A stretch of DNA of 64,000 nt from Ahrensia kielensis DSM 5890 (lineage in GTDB: Bacteria; Pseudomonadota; Alphaproteobacteria; Rhizobiales; Rhizobiaceae), in the NCBI RefSeq assembly GCF_000374465.1, contig NZ_KB894528.1, positions 485,127 through 549,126 of the forward strand, given 5' to 3'. Shown piece after piece: positions 46,587-55,864 of this stretch; positions within the stretch are counted from its first letter, which is position 1, and every line of letters starts with the position of its first letter. Position numbers and translations under genes: made by a program. The notes under the pieces were generated by a model. It had not been told where the DNA came from, made no database searches, and saw only the letters and a program-made list of their open reading frames with translations.

Positions 46587-47055
46587 TGTAACCAGCAAGT
46601 TTGCCTTCAATCACATAGCGCAAAATATCAGCAACTTGTGCCGGTGTTTTAGCAACAGCAAGCGCTGCCGCATCAACTTCCTTGAGCGCGTGGGCATGTT
46701 CGTCTTGATGAATAATAATAAGCGGTTTTCCAAGTGCTGCGGCATAGCCTGCATCAAAGGCAGCGTTCCATTGCTTATATTTCTCGCCAAAACGCACAAC
46801 CACAATATCAGCATTGCCGATGAGCGTGCGGGTGCGGATCGCGTTAATCTGCGCGCCTTTATGGTCATGCCAGAACTTGTTTTCTTCTGCGCCTAAGATC
46901 GCCACACCGCAATCATCGGATGCTTCATGGTGCGTTACCGGCGCACTGAAAATGACAGGTAGTCCAGCTTCTGACACCGAGGTTTGAATCTGTTCGCGCC
47001 AATCTGTGTGGATCTCACCGGAAAGATATATGTTCCACTTGTCTGTTTTGCTCAT
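46576..47055 (-). CDS. YtoQ family protein
   Basis: A 159-residue protein of the YtoQ family, related to nucleoside 2-deoxyribosyltransferase-like folds. Visible marks: WNIYLSGEIHTDWREQI at the start, FSAPVTHHEASDDCG, the central NADIVVVRFGEKYKQWNAAFDAGYA (in part) and GKPLIIIH. The function is not established. It begins a short leftward run with the DUF2461 and MFS genes; about 100 bases and a terminator separate it from the DUF2332 gene. Confidence 0.88.
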   Translation of the reverse strand: MSKTDKWNIYLSGEIHTDWREQIQTSVSEAGLPVIFSAPVTHHEASDDCGVAILGAEENKFWHDHKGAQINAIRTRTLIGNADIVVVRFGEKYKQWNAAFDAGYAAALGKPLIIIHQDEHAHALKEVDAAALAVAKTPAQVADILRYVIEGKLAGYNDK

Positions 47056-47124
47056 TTGGCGAACTCCTCTTTAATGCTTGCCTATGCCGCATGCAGCGGC
47101 GCTGTCTACTGACAATTTCAATTG

Positions 47125-47157
47125 TGACAAAAACAAAACGCGCCCCGATGGCGCGTT
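47125..47157 (-). terminator. Terminator of the DUF2332 gene
   Basis: On the minus strand, AACGCGCC (47157-47150) and GGCGCGTT (47144-47137) form an eight-bp perfect stem with a five-base loop, followed by TTTTGTTTTT. It overlaps the last base of the stop codon. Confidence 0.75.
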
Positions 47158-48257
47158 CAAGCTTTGCCTAGATTTGGTGACCACTCTATCCATCGCCCGT
47201 GAAAATCTGCACGCGCAAGGATGTTTGTGCGCGGCGTCTTAGACGTTCCATCAAAATGGGTGAGTGTAAGCGCACCGCCGGGGCTATTATCATCTGCCTC
47301 GAAGCGTAGCCACGATACGGGAGCGCGAGCATGAGCGCGCGCACCAAAGGCATTGATGTGTGCCTCGCAAAGCGCCTGATCTTCTTTTGATAGATACTGC
47401 CACATAACGGTATGCATGATTATACTGTGCACACCATCTTCTGGTGCAGTGCTAAGTTTCTCGCCAAGCCATTCAGCTGCTTGGCATGCGTCAACCGCAG
47501 GTGCAAATTTGCTTGCCAGCGCCAGCGCGCCGGACAGGCGTTCATAGCGCTCTGTTTGATCTGGCCATACATAGGAGGAAAGCTTCACGCGCTGCTTGTC
47601 TGTCGAAATAGGCACGGGCGCCAAGTCACAGCCTTGAACTTTTGAAAAGTAAATATCGCCGTTCGTGACGGGCGGTTGTTTGCCGCGCCATTCGCAGTTT
47701 AATTGAACAGGCGATGCTGCATCGCCCCATTGCCAAGAGCCGTAGTCATAATGAAAATGCGGCAGGTTTTGGTTTAAACCGGCACTAGAGCCAATTTCAA
47801 ACAGAGAAAACGGCATTCCATATTGCGCATTCAAAGACAGAAAAGCTGGCAGAAGCAGCGCTGAACGGCCGACTTCATTGGTTTGTGGCGCGGATTTCAA
47901 ATATTCAAGAATAAAATCAGCATGTTTGATAACAGCCTGATTAACTGCCGACAGCAATTCTGCATCGCTAGAATTGTTCGGAGGATAAACGCTCTTTAAG
48001 CCTGCATCTGCGTCATCAAGAACAAGCCAGTGAAACGCGCCCGCCAAACGCAAAGGCACGGCATCACCGCTATTGCCAATGGTGCCGTTCCAATGATTGA
48101 TGCGATTAAAAACCGCACCTGACGCAAAGCCGTTTTGAGCAATCAACGCACACAGCTTTTCCATGAAGGGCGAGCCCATTCGGCCGCACGCCTGAGATTG
48201 CGTCTCAAACGCTTGGGCCGCACCTTCTCCCAGCAAGTTTGATTGCGGGATGCTCAT
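47157..48257 (-). CDS. DUF2332 domain protein
   Basis: A 366-residue protein of the DUF2332 family (methyltransferase-like in pattern), function unknown. It shows AGAFHWLVLDDADAGL near 90, FEIGSSAGLNQNLPHFHYDYG in the middle (a class I SAM-fold-like glycine motif), and VDACQAAEWLGEKL with VMWQYLSKEDQ later. ALTLTHFDG near the end fits the family. It starts six bases after the grxD stop, so it probably shares the purL-bolA-grxD transcript or at least that of grxD. Confidence 0.85.
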   Translation of the reverse strand: MSIPQSNLLGEGAAQAFETQSQACGRMGSPFMEKLCALIAQNGFASGAVFNRINHWNGTIGNSGDAVPLRLAGAFHWLVLDDADAGLKSVYPPNNSSDAELLSAVNQAVIKHADFILEYLKSAPQTNEVGRSALLLPAFLSLNAQYGMPFSLFEIGSSAGLNQNLPHFHYDYGSWQWGDAASPVQLNCEWRGKQPPVTNGDIYFSKVQGCDLAPVPISTDKQRVKLSSYVWPDQTERYERLSGALALASKFAPAVDACQAAEWLGEKLSTAPEDGVHSIIMHTVMWQYLSKEDQALCEAHINAFGARAHARAPVSWLRFEADDNSPGGALTLTHFDGTSKTPRTNILARADFHGRWIEWSPNLGKA

Positions 48258-48263
48258 GGTAGA

Positions 48264-48596
48264 TCAGCTGGCTACTTTTACTTCCACGCCTGCATCGCTC
48301 ATATGCGTTTGAAGCTCGCCTGCCTGAAACATCTCGCGGATAATATCGCAGCCGCCAACAAATTCGCCTTTAACATAAAGCTGCGGAATAGTTGGCCAAT
48401 CAGAATATGATTTAATGCCTTCGCGCAGATCATCATCAGCAAGTACATTAATGCCTTTATAATCAACGCCCAAATATTGAAGGATCTGAACAACTTGACC
48501 TGAAAAACCGCATTGCGGGAAATCCGGTGTGCCTTTCATGAAAAGCACGACGTTGTTGTTTTTCACTTCATTATCGATGAAATCGTTCATGCTCAT
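48264..48596 (-). CDS. grxD: Monothiol glutaredoxin, Grx4 type
   Basis: A 110-residue CGFS glutaredoxin (Cys29 in PQCGFSGQ) that carries a bridging [2Fe-2S] cluster with glutathione and hands it to targets, often with BolA. The GSH-binding [20 protein letters not shown] is intact. A bolA gene lies 137 bases upstream on the same strand, which supports the Grx-BolA complex. Start is ATG at 48596. This protein is about the usual 105-115 residues. Confidence 0.97.
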   Translation of the reverse strand: MSMNDFIDNEVKNNNVVLFMKGTPDFPQCGFSGQVVQILQYLGVDYKGINVLADDDLREGIKSYSDWPTIPQLYVKGEFVGGCDIIREMFQAGELQTHMSDAGVEVKVAS

Positions 48597-48732
48597 GGCA
48601 TATTCCTGTTCGTTAAATTGTTTAGCTGCAATGTAGCGATGGCCTTAGACAAATTCCAGCCTTGATATGCGTCTTTCTTGCAAATGCTGGATGACATTTC
48701 TGCCAGCCAGCACAGCGCGCCAGATGATTTGC

Positions 48733-48966
48733 TTAGTCAGGGGCAGATGTTTGCAAGGCGAGGGCATGCAGAACGCCGCCCATATTGCCTTCCAATGCTG
48801 CATAAACCATCTGATGCTGTTTCACACGGGAAAGACCACGAAAGCTTTCCGATACAACTTCAGCGGCATAGTGGTCACCATCGCCAGCCAAGTCACGAAT
48901 CGTAACTGTGGCATCAGGAATGGCGTTCTTGATCATCTTTTCGATGTCATTGGCGTTCATTGGCAT
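48733..48966 (-). CDS. BolA family protein
   Basis: A 77-residue BolA-fold protein that pairs with CGFS glutaredoxins to move Fe-S clusters and sense iron. Marks are the first helix NANDIEKMIKNAIPDATV, the beta strand AGDGDHYAAEVVSESFRGLS, read in part, and KQHQMVYAAL with the conserved C-terminal His. Short and without the N-terminal extension, it resembles the BolA2/IbaG group. It follows purL by 11 bases and precedes grxD. Confidence 0.94.
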   Translation of the reverse strand: MPMNANDIEKMIKNAIPDATVTIRDLAGDGDHYAAEVVSESFRGLSRVKQHQMVYAALEGNMGGVLHALALQTSAPD

Positions 48967-48977
48967 TGAGTGTTCTC

Positions 48978-51215
48978 CTACTCGGCCGCCATTGGCGCTT
49001 GGTCGGCGCTCATATAATGCGGGAACCAGTTTTCATGTGCGTTGCGCATGTCTGCTACTGATATGGTGGTCGATACGATTCCCGTCAATGTTAGCGTATC
49101 ACCTCCCACAATGCCAAGATCACGGAACGGAACGCCCGCTGTTTCCGCATTGATCGCAAAGAAGTTTGCATCTTCATCGCGAACAGTCACGATATAGCGT
49201 GCTTGGTCTTCACCAAACAGCAATGCGTGCGGCAGTTCAGCGTCGCCCGGATCAACATCCATGCCTTTACCAGACGCCATGCACATTTCAGCAAGCGCGA
49301 TAGCAAGGCCGCCATCCGACAAATCATGACAGCTCGTTACCTGACCATTGCGGATGGCAGAGCGCACAAAATCACCATTGCGCTTTTCAATCGCGAGATC
49401 GACTGGCGGCGGCGGACCATCATTGCGTTCATGCAAAATGTCGAGATAGATTGATTGGCCAAGATGCGTGCCATCACCGCCAAGCACAAACACATGGTCG
49501 CCGTCTTGCATTGTGCCAATACGTGCCATCTGGTTCCAGTCTGGCAATATGCCAACACCAGCAATCGTTGGCGTGGGCAAAATAGCCTCGCCAAATGTCT
49601 CATTATAAAGCGACACATTGCCCGATACGATTGGAAAATTAAGAGCAGAACATGCCGCACCAATGCCTTCAATCGCTTTGACAAACTGGCCCATAATTTC
49701 AGGACGTTCAGGATTGCCAAAGTTCAAATTATCGGTGGATGCTAAAGGCTCGGCACCTGTGGCCGTGATGTTGCGCCAACATTCAGCAACAGCCTGTTTG
49801 CCGCCTTCAAACGCATCAGCTTCGCAATAGCGCGGTGTCACATCCGATGAGAAAGCCAATGCTTTGGTCTCATGGCCTTCAACGCGCACAACACCGGCAT
49901 CACCGCCAGGTAGTTGCAAAGAATTACCCTGAATAAGCGTGTCATATTGCTCCCACACCCAGCGGCGTGAGGAAAGATTGGCAGAGCCAAGCATCGATAA
50001 TATCGCCCGACCGTAATCTTCAACTTCCGGAAACTCTGAAGAAGCCATCGGATTCCATAAGCCGGGCTCAATCCACGGACGGTCATATTCAGGCGCTTCA
50101 TCGCCAAGTTCTTTAATCGGCAAATTGGCAACTTCTTCGCCCTGATGCATCACACGGAAACGCAAATCATCCGTTGTTTTACCAACGATTGCGAAGTCGA
50201 GACCCCATTTGACAAAAATTGCTTTGGCTTCTTCTTCCCGCGTTGGGTCGAGAACCATGAGCATGCGTTCCTGACTTTCAGAAAGCATCATCTCATAGGC
50301 TGTCATGCGGTCTTCGCGGATCGGCACATTGTCGAGGATCAGCTCTACGCCAAGTCCGCCGCGCGCGCCCATTTCAACAGCAGAGCAGGTAAGACCTGCC
50401 GCGCCCATATCTTGAATAGCGATCACCGCACCAGTTTTCATCAATTCAAGGCAAGCTTCCAGAAGGCACTTTTCAGTGAACGGATCGCCAACCTGAACGG
50501 TCGGGCGCTTTTCTTCGATGGTCTCGTCAAATTCTGCAGACGCCATTGTTGCGCCGCCAACACCGTCGCGGCCAGTTTTAGCGCCAAGATAAACGATCGG
50601 CAGGCCAACGCCTTTGGCTTCCGACAAAAAGATCGCGTCCGTTTTTGCAATACCTGCTGCGAACGCATTAACAAGGCAATTGCCGTTATAACGCGCATTA
50701 AACTCAACCTCGCCGCCAACAGTTGGCACGCCAAACGCATTGCCATAACCGCCAACACCAGCAACAACACCATTGACCAGATGCTTTGTTTTTGTATGGG
50801 AAGGTTCGCCGAAGCGCAGCGCATTCATTGCAGCAATTGGCCGCGCGCCCATTGTAAAGACATCGCGCAAAATACCGCCAACACCTGTCGCAGCACCTTG
50901 ATAAGGCTCAATATAAGACGGGTGATTATGGCTTTCCATTTTGAAGATAACGCAATCACCATCGCCAATATCGACAACGCCGGCATTTTCGCCCGGGCCA
51001 TGAATGACTTGCGGTCCGGTTGTTGGCAGCGTGCGTAGCCATTTCTTGGACGATTTATACGAACAATGTTCGTTCCACATTGCCGAGAAAATACCAAGCT
51101 CGGTAAAGCTCGGCTCACGGCCGATCAGCTTTAAAATCCGTTCATATTCATCAGGCTTCAAACCGTGCGCAGCAATGAGGGCTTCGGTAATCGGGGCGGT
51201 ATTGTTGATTTTCAT
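48978..51215 (-). CDS. purL: Phosphoribosylformylglycinamidine synthase subunit PurL
   Basis: The small-type PurL (745 residues), which with PurQ and PurS makes FGAM from FGAR, glutamine and ATP. It has two AIRS-like halves: [13 protein letters not shown] at the start, [17 protein letters not shown] (the His/Asp ATP-Mg site), [18 protein letters not shown], and the C-terminal [13 protein letters not shown]. Because it lacks the C-terminal glutaminase domain, it needs the separate purQ and purS found at 54-55 kb. It is followed by bolA and grxD. Confidence 0.98.
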   Translation of the reverse strand: MKINNTAPITEALIAAHGLKPDEYERILKLIGREPSFTELGIFSAMWNEHCSYKSSKKWLRTLPTTGPQVIHGPGENAGVVDIGDGDCVIFKMESHNHPSYIEPYQGAATGVGGILRDVFTMGARPIAAMNALRFGEPSHTKTKHLVNGVVAGVGGYGNAFGVPTVGGEVEFNARYNGNCLVNAFAAGIAKTDAIFLSEAKGVGLPIVYLGAKTGRDGVGGATMASAEFDETIEEKRPTVQVGDPFTEKCLLEACLELMKTGAVIAIQDMGAAGLTCSAVEMGARGGLGVELILDNVPIREDRMTAYEMMLSESQERMLMVLDPTREEEAKAIFVKWGLDFAIVGKTTDDLRFRVMHQGEEVANLPIKELGDEAPEYDRPWIEPGLWNPMASSEFPEVEDYGRAILSMLGSANLSSRRWVWEQYDTLIQGNSLQLPGGDAGVVRVEGHETKALAFSSDVTPRYCEADAFEGGKQAVAECWRNITATGAEPLASTDNLNFGNPERPEIMGQFVKAIEGIGAACSALNFPIVSGNVSLYNETFGEAILPTPTIAGVGILPDWNQMARIGTMQDGDHVFVLGGDGTHLGQSIYLDILHERNDGPPPPVDLAIEKRNGDFVRSAIRNGQVTSCHDLSDGGLAIALAEMCMASGKGMDVDPGDAELPHALLFGEDQARYIVTVRDEDANFFAINAETAGVPFRDLGIVGGDTLTLTGIVSTTISVADMRNAHENWFPHYMSADQAPMAAE

Positions 51216-51315
51216 GACAATCCAGCAAATTCGGGCGTTTTTGATTGGCCTTCTGATAGCCGATCATGACGAGCGTTTACAGCCCTATCTGCACGATGCC
51301 ACAGTTAAATCGTGC

Positions 51316-52725
51316 TTATTCAATGGTATCATAGGCAAGGGCAGGCTGTTTAAGCAATTGTTTGAGCACAGCAAGCCCGTCATCAAGCCGATCAGCTTCC
51401 AATTCGCCTGTAATGCCAACGCGCACAAACGGCACTGCATATTCCGTTTGCCCAACTTTAAATTCATCAGCTTCTTCCACAACAACATTTTGCGCACGGG
51501 CAGCCTTACAAAATGTGCTCGGAAGCCAAGGTTCTGGCAGGCGCAACCAGACGAAAGGACAACGCGGATCACTGCGAAATTCAAAGCCAGCAAGCGCCGC
51601 ACGTACTTTTTCGATGCGTGCTGATGTGTCAATGGCAACCTTAGCCATGATCTGATCGGCTTCACCCGACAAAATAAGCCGTGTTGAAATTTCCATGATT
51701 GCGCGCGGTGCGCTGCCTGTAATCAAACGGTGGGCATTCATCACACGGTTTGCATAACCCGTTGGGCACACAACAAAGCCAGAGCGAAGACCAGCTGCAA
51801 CCGATTTGGATAAGGACGTCACATGAAAAGTGCGCTCCGGTGCCAATTCAGAAAAAAGCGGCGGTGCATCAACGTCAAGCACGCCGTAAGTGTCGTCATC
51901 CAGCAAAAGAACATTGTGACGCCGTGCGCTTTCAACGATTTTCAACCGGTTTTCGAGCGGTATAGTCGTCAGTGTCGGATTGTTGAAGGTTGATACGATG
52001 ACCGCAATCTTAGGATGCTGCTGGGCGCAAACATGCTCAAACGAATCAGGATCAAGCCCTTGATCTGTTGTGGCAATTTTAATCGCGCGCCTGCCCATCA
52101 ATGCACTGGCGCGCACCGTGGCGGGATAGGTCAGTTCTTCAAAGGCAATCCGGTCGCCGGTTCCCGTGACCGTGTTGAGCACAGAAACCAGAGCCGCGTG
52201 GGAGCCCTGTGTGGGCAGGATATTTTCCAGCGAAGGCGACCAATCATTGCGCTCGACCCAGCGCCGACCAGCTTCACGCCAACTATCGGGAATATGGCGC
52301 AAATAATCGGAGATCGCCTTGGGGTCTTCTTCTGCAATTTCACTGAAAATGCGGGCGATCATTTTTGCCTGACCAACTTCTGGCGCAGAGGTCGAATTCA
52401 TCAAAATTAATTCAGGATGCGCTTTGGGCAGCAAGCCATTGTAACGGCTCAAGCTGTTGGATGTGGAATTTCGGTCTGCGGCAGGGGACTTGATATAAGT
52501 GCCGCGGCCAACTTCGCCAGCGACAAGCCCGCGCTCACGCACAACACCATAAGCACGGCTCACCGTGCCAACCGTAACGCCAATATCAAAAGCCAGATTG
52601 CGGTGCGGGGGCAATTTGGAACCAGCAGGCAATGTACCCGAACTAATGTCGCGTTCAATCGCGTCAGCAAGCCGCACATAGAGCGGACCTTTGTCTTCTG
52701 ACAGTTCAGGGAGCCAATTTGTCAT
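51316..52725 (-). CDS. MocR-type transcriptional regulator (GntR HTH + aminotransferase domain)
   Basis: A 469-residue fusion. N-terminal GntR-type winged helix (about 15-80): PLYVRLADAIERDISSGTL, LPPHRNLAFDIGVTVGTVSRAY. C-terminal aminotransferase fold type I domain with the PLP lysine in VTSLSKSVAAGLRSGFVV, DDTYGVLD with the cofactor Asp, and SHAALVSVL. Such proteins are B6- or amino-acid-responsive regulators and often control a divergent gene, here the DUF1127 gene. It interrupts the expected purL-purQ neighbourhood. No typical pdxS/T or gab target lies beside it. Confidence 0.9.
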   Translation of the reverse strand: MTNWLPELSEDKGPLYVRLADAIERDISSGTLPAGSKLPPHRNLAFDIGVTVGTVSRAYGVVRERGLVAGEVGRGTYIKSPAADRNSTSNSLSRYNGLLPKAHPELILMNSTSAPEVGQAKMIARIFSEIAEEDPKAISDYLRHIPDSWREAGRRWVERNDWSPSLENILPTQGSHAALVSVLNTVTGTGDRIAFEELTYPATVRASALMGRRAIKIATTDQGLDPDSFEHVCAQQHPKIAVIVSTFNNPTLTTIPLENRLKIVESARRHNVLLLDDDTYGVLDVDAPPLFSELAPERTFHVTSLSKSVAAGLRSGFVVCPTGYANRVMNAHRLITGSAPRAIMEISTRLILSGEADQIMAKVAIDTSARIEKVRAALAGFEFRSDPRCPFVWLRLPEPWLPSTFCKAARAQNVVVEEADEFKVGQTEYAVPFVRVGITGELEADRLDDGLAVLKQLLKQPALAYDTIE

Positions 52726-52739
52726 GGTGTCAATTCACT

Positions 52740-52766
52740 ATATTGATACAATTATTAGTTCAATAT
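52740..52766. promoter_or_regulatory. Inverted repeat between mocR and DUF1127 genes
   Basis: ATATTGA (52740-52746) and TCAATAT (52760-52766), 13 bases apart, in the 91-base divergent region; TTGATA and TATCAA further form partly overlapping half-sites. It begins 15 bases before the mocR ATG and is 51 bases before the DUF1127 ATG, so one protein could control both. Confidence 0.5.
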
Positions 52767-52816
52767 ATCAAAATACTGCAACAATGTAACCCAAATTTTT
52801 AGACTGGAGAAATAAA

Positions 52817-53080
52817 ATGGGTACAATCGATACAATGCGCTTTCAAGATCAATCTGTACGGATTGGCACTCAAAATTTTGATGCAATGGACATGGTTCCA
52901 TTTCGCACATGGGGAAAAGTGGCTGTAGCGATGTCTGTTGCGAAGCTCCAAAAGCGCCGCACGCGCTATAATTTGATGAAGCTCGATCATCATAGTCTGC
53001 ATGATATCGGTATTTCGGTTGAGGATGCGGATATTGAAATCCGCAAATCCTTTCCGATGTATGTGCGTTCTGACAGCTAG
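52817..53080 (+). CDS. DUF1127 domain small protein
   Basis: An 87-residue basic protein ending with the DUF1127 motif, visible as RTRYNLMKLDHHSLHDIGIS (about 48-67), where helix-forming Leu and Asp-Ile-Gly are conserved. Family members in Rhizobiales have been tied to RNA turnover, phosphate or arginine regulation and cell shape. GGAG lies about eight bases before the ATG. It is divergent from the MocR gene. The N-terminal 45 residues are poorly conserved. Confidence 0.85.
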   Translation: MGTIDTMRFQDQSVRIGTQNFDAMDMVPFRTWGKVAVAMSVAKLQKRRTRYNLMKLDHHSLHDIGISVEDADIEIRKSFPMYVRSDS

Positions 53081-53160
53081 AGCATTTGTAGGAAGTTAAG
53101 CGGCTTAAAAAACCATCAGGCGAATGGTTTTCCCGCGAAAGGGAAACCGTTTTTCGTTCA
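53081..53160. repeat. Repeat-like segment after the DUF1127 gene
   Basis: The sequence after the stop begins AGAGCATTT and ends with GGTTTTCCCGCGAAAGGGAA then ACCGTTTTT. Words of this kind (CTAGAGCATTT at one end, GGTTTTCCC/GGGAAACCG near the other) recur between genes in Hyphomicrobiales genomes, as I remember them. Within this window it is single-copy, so repeat status is inferred. Confidence 0.4.
53126..53154 (+). terminator. Terminator after the DUF1127 gene
   Basis: GGTTTTCCC (53126-53134) pairs with GGGAAACC (53141-53148), one bulged T, then G and five T. A second hairpin AAAACCAT/ATGGTTTT (53109-53116 with 53124-53131) competes with it. Confidence 0.65.
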
Positions 53161-53180
53161 AAATTACGCTAATACGCCGA

Positions 53181-53639
53181 CTAACATTTATGCTTGCCCG
53201 TATTCCAAGCGATGATGTCGCTATTAATGCGGGTTGAGACTGGCGACGATGTTAGCGGGCCATATGTTTGAAGCTTTACAGGACTTCCAGTGGCTTCAAT
53301 CACCAGCTGCGGCAAACCTTGAGATTTGCCTTTATGCACGATCAATATGCGCGGAGTGCCGCTGCGCGTATCGAGTTCGGGGACGAGGGCGAACCCCCTA
53401 AATGCCTTGTCCCCGGACTTGATCCAACATTTAAGTCCCAATGAATTGATGTTTTGAAGCAGCGCTGTGGCGTTTTTAGATTCAAATTCACCTGATAGCG
53501 GCCCTGCAACAGGTTCACTGGTTGTGCAGCCAGAAAGCGCAAGTGTCATGACGGGCAGAATTGCCGCTAGGTTTTTCCAAGGGCGCGTTTTTTCCACCAA
53601 CCGTTTCGCCGGAGCATTTGAGCTAATAGATCGAACCAT
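53181..53639 (-). CDS. Putative lipoprotein
   Basis: From the ATG at 53639 the product has 152 residues, with an N-region, hydrophobic stretch and lipobox LALSGC (Cys about 37), so it is likely lipid-anchored. The mature part includes a segment LKCWIKSGDKAFRGFALVPELDTRSG (read in part) and a C-terminal cysteine. I recognise no family with certainty. The frame is open back to 53906, but upstream codons look non-coding. It is on the same strand as purQ, 307 bases away. Confidence 0.62.
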   Translation of the reverse strand: MVRSISSNAPAKRLVEKTRPWKNLAAILPVMTLALSGCTTSEPVAGPLSGEFESKNATALLQNINSLGLKCWIKSGDKAFRGFALVPELDTRSGTPRILIVHKGKSQGLPQLVIEATGSPVKLQTYGPLTSSPVSTRINSDIIAWNTGKHKC

Positions 53640-53946
53640 AAAGAGCTTGCCTTTGATCAGAGCCAGAGTGCCAAATGGGCATGGTGGCAATGTTGTTTTG
53701 TTGGTGAAGACATCCGCATGACCGTTCATTTGCATGGTTGTCCGGCGGTAATTTTTACTATGTTGCCGCAGCTTTGTGCAAACAGCAATCGTGTTCGCAC
53801 AAAACTTGATAGCGGCACGTATTATTATGTGATGCGGAATAAGAAGCAGAAATCTGCGATTTTGGCGCGGCGCTGTTTCAGAACTTAGATATGTTCCACG
53901 CGTCACGCCAAAAATATTATAAGTCGCTCAAAAATAAGGATAATTA
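53640..53946. other. Gap between purQ end and lipoprotein start
   Basis: If the lipoprotein begins at 53639, these 307 bases hold no gene. They must contain the lipoprotein promoter; I see no clear terminator for purQ here. Confidence 0.4.
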
Positions 53947-54618
53947 TTAAGCGGCGACAAGCCCAAGAGCGCTTTCAAACAAGGCACGGCCATCAACGCC
54001 GCCATGGGCATGTTCGATGAGGTTCTCAGGATGCGGCATCATGCCGAGCACATTGCCCTCAGCGTTCAAAATGCCTGCAATATTGTCGATTGAACCATTC
54101 GGGTTGGTGCCATTGGCATAGCGGAAGGCGATTCGGTTATCATCTTGAAGTGTTTTGAGCGTTGCATCATCGACAAAATAATTGCCGTCATGATGCGCAA
54201 CAGGGCAGCGGATGATTTGGCCTTGGCTGTAACCGCTTGTAAACGCGGTTGAAGCGTTTGACACTTCCAATTCAACTTCGCGGCAAACGAATTTAAGTGA
54301 TGCGTTACGCATCAATGCACCGGGCAAAAGACCTGCCTCAAGCAGAATTTGAAAGCCGTTACACACGCCAATAACTTTAACGCCTTGGGCTGCTTTTTCC
54401 TTCAATGCCTTCATGAAAGGCATACGCGCAGCAATTGCACCGCAGCGCAAATAGTCACCATAGGAAAAACCACCCGGCACGATGATCAAATCAACATCGG
54501 GAATGGTTGTATCCGTCTGCCACACAGTAACAGGCGGCTCGCCAGAAATATGGGTGATTGCCGCAATCATATCGCGGTCGCGGTTAAGGCCGGGAAGAAG
54601 AATGACTGCGGTTTTCAT
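53947..54618 (-). CDS. purQ: Phosphoribosylformylglycinamidine synthase subunit PurQ
   Basis: The glutaminase subunit of FGAM synthase, 223 residues. The triad cysteine is in GVCNGFQIL and the His/Glu are in GMMPHPENL near the end; the start reads [15 protein letters not shown]. From ATG at 54618 it overlaps the purS stop by one base (TAATG), so the subunits are cotranslated. A frame from 54675 would overlap purS and is rejected. Confidence 0.97.
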   Translation of the reverse strand: MKTAVILLPGLNRDRDMIAAITHISGEPPVTVWQTDTTIPDVDLIIVPGGFSYGDYLRCGAIAARMPFMKALKEKAAQGVKVIGVCNGFQILLEAGLLPGALMRNASLKFVCREVELEVSNASTAFTSGYSQGQIIRCPVAHHDGNYFVDDATLKTLQDDNRIAFRYANGTNPNGSIDNIAGILNAEGNVLGMMPHPENLIEHAHGGVDGRALFESALGLVAA

Positions 54619-54860
54619 TAAACCAGCTCCACCTTGTAATCTTCGATCACTGTGTTGGCCAAAAGCTTTTCGCACATGGCGTTGATGTCTGCCTCAGCTT
54701 TGGCTTTGTCATCATGTTCAACAGCAATATCAAACACTTTGCCTTGGCGAACCTGATCGACACCGCTAAATGAAAGTGCGCTCAAGGCACCTTCAATAGC
54801 TTTGCCCTGCGGGTCCAAAACACCATTTTTCAGGGTTACGATAACGCGTGCTTTGATCAT
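54618..54860 (-). CDS. purS: Phosphoribosylformylglycinamidine synthase subunit PurS
   Basis: The 80-residue structural subunit that bridges PurL and PurQ and lets ammonia pass. It has the pattern [23 protein letters not shown], read in part, with [12 protein letters not shown] and the terminal EDYKVEL. Its stop and the purQ start overlap. It is eight bases downstream of purC. Length is typical. Confidence 0.96.
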   Translation of the reverse strand: MIKARVIVTLKNGVLDPQGKAIEGALSALSFSGVDQVRQGKVFDIAVEHDDKAKAEADINAMCEKLLANTVIEDYKVELV

Positions 54861-54868
54861 CTAAAGTC

Positions 54869-55633
54869 TCACTTCACCAATGTTGGTCCGCTTGGGCGCG
54901 GTGTGTCATTTTCGTTCAAGATGCCGAGGCGTCGTGCAACTTCTGTATAGGCTTCCACAAGGCCGCCAAGATCACGGCGGAAGCGGTCTTTATCAAGCTT
55001 TTCTTGACTGTTCACATCCCACAAACGGCAGCTGTCTGGCGAAATTTCATCGGCCAATACAACGCGCATCGTGTCGTTTTCAAACAGGCGTCCAAATTCG
55101 ATTTTGAAATCCACAAGCTGGATACCAATGCCGATAAACATGCCGGATAGAAAATCATTGATACGAATGGACATCGCCATCATATCGTCGATTTCCTGCG
55201 GGTTAGCCCAGCCAAAGGCCGTGATATGTTCCTCAGAGACCATCGGGTCATCAAGCTCATCGTTTTTATAGTAAAATTCGATGATGGAGCGCGGCAGAAC
55301 GGTGCCTTCTTCAAGGCCCAAACGCTTTGCGATGCTGCCAGCGGCAACATTGCGCACAACAACTTCAATCGGAATGATCTCGACTTCACGGATCAACTGC
55401 TCGCGCATGTTCAACCGTTTGATAAAGTGTGTCGGAATACCGAGTGCACCAAGGCGCGTGAAGATATGTTCTGAAATTCGATTATTCAGAACGCCTTTAC
55501 CTTCAATAACATCGTGCTTTTTAGCGTTAAACGCGGTTGCGTCATCCTTAAAGAACTGGATGAGAGTGCCTGGCTCCGGTCCTTCATAGAGAATCTTGGC
55601 TTTGCCTTCATAAATGCGGCGGCGCTGTTTCAT
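54869..55633 (-). CDS. purC: SAICAR synthetase
   Basis: Joins CAIR and aspartate with ATP to make SAICAR. The 254-residue protein has [15 protein letters not shown] at the start, [29 protein letters not shown] (substrate motif), [10 protein letters not shown] and [14 protein letters not shown]. The ATG at 55633 is the usual start; the frame to 55702 has no homology-like content. The leader carries a perfect palindrome (55659-55672). First gene of purC-purS-purQ. Confidence 0.97.
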   Translation of the reverse strand: MKQRRRIYEGKAKILYEGPEPGTLIQFFKDDATAFNAKKHDVIEGKGVLNNRISEHIFTRLGALGIPTHFIKRLNMREQLIREVEIIPIEVVVRNVAAGSIAKRLGLEEGTVLPRSIIEFYYKNDELDDPMVSEEHITAFGWANPQEIDDMMAMSIRINDFLSGMFIGIGIQLVDFKIEFGRLFENDTMRVVLADEISPDSCRLWDVNSQEKLDKDRFRRDLGGLVEAYTEVARRLGILNENDTPRPSGPTLVK

Positions 55634-55658
55634 ATGCAAATGCTCGCTTGTGTGGGAG

Positions 55659-55672
55659 GGCCGACGTCGGCC
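55659..55672. promoter_or_regulatory. Perfect 14-bp palindrome in purC leader
   Basis: GGCCGACGTCGGCC, 26 bases before the purC ATG and about 190 bases from the divergent DUF1476 start. It is too symmetric for its length to dismiss, and could be an operator for the purC run or a leader hairpin. No known purine-regulator motif is recognised. Confidence 0.4.
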
Positions 55673-55864
55673 ACTGAAACAATATGCGCTCAGATAAACC
55701 AATTATAGGCAAGGTACAAACACCAAGTCGTGGATATGGGCTGAAATGCCACGGTTTTTTTAATAAACACACATGTTTTATAAAGTTGGACGCGGTGATT
55801 GATTTTGTCTGCGTTAAATCGCATCTAATGACAGTAGATAAACATTTCTAATTTGGAGAGAAAC

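Noticed and set aside
53640-53906. Longer N-terminus of the lipoprotein frame
   Set aside because: The extra 89 residues show no domain, and the lipobox spacing is right only from the ATG at 53639.
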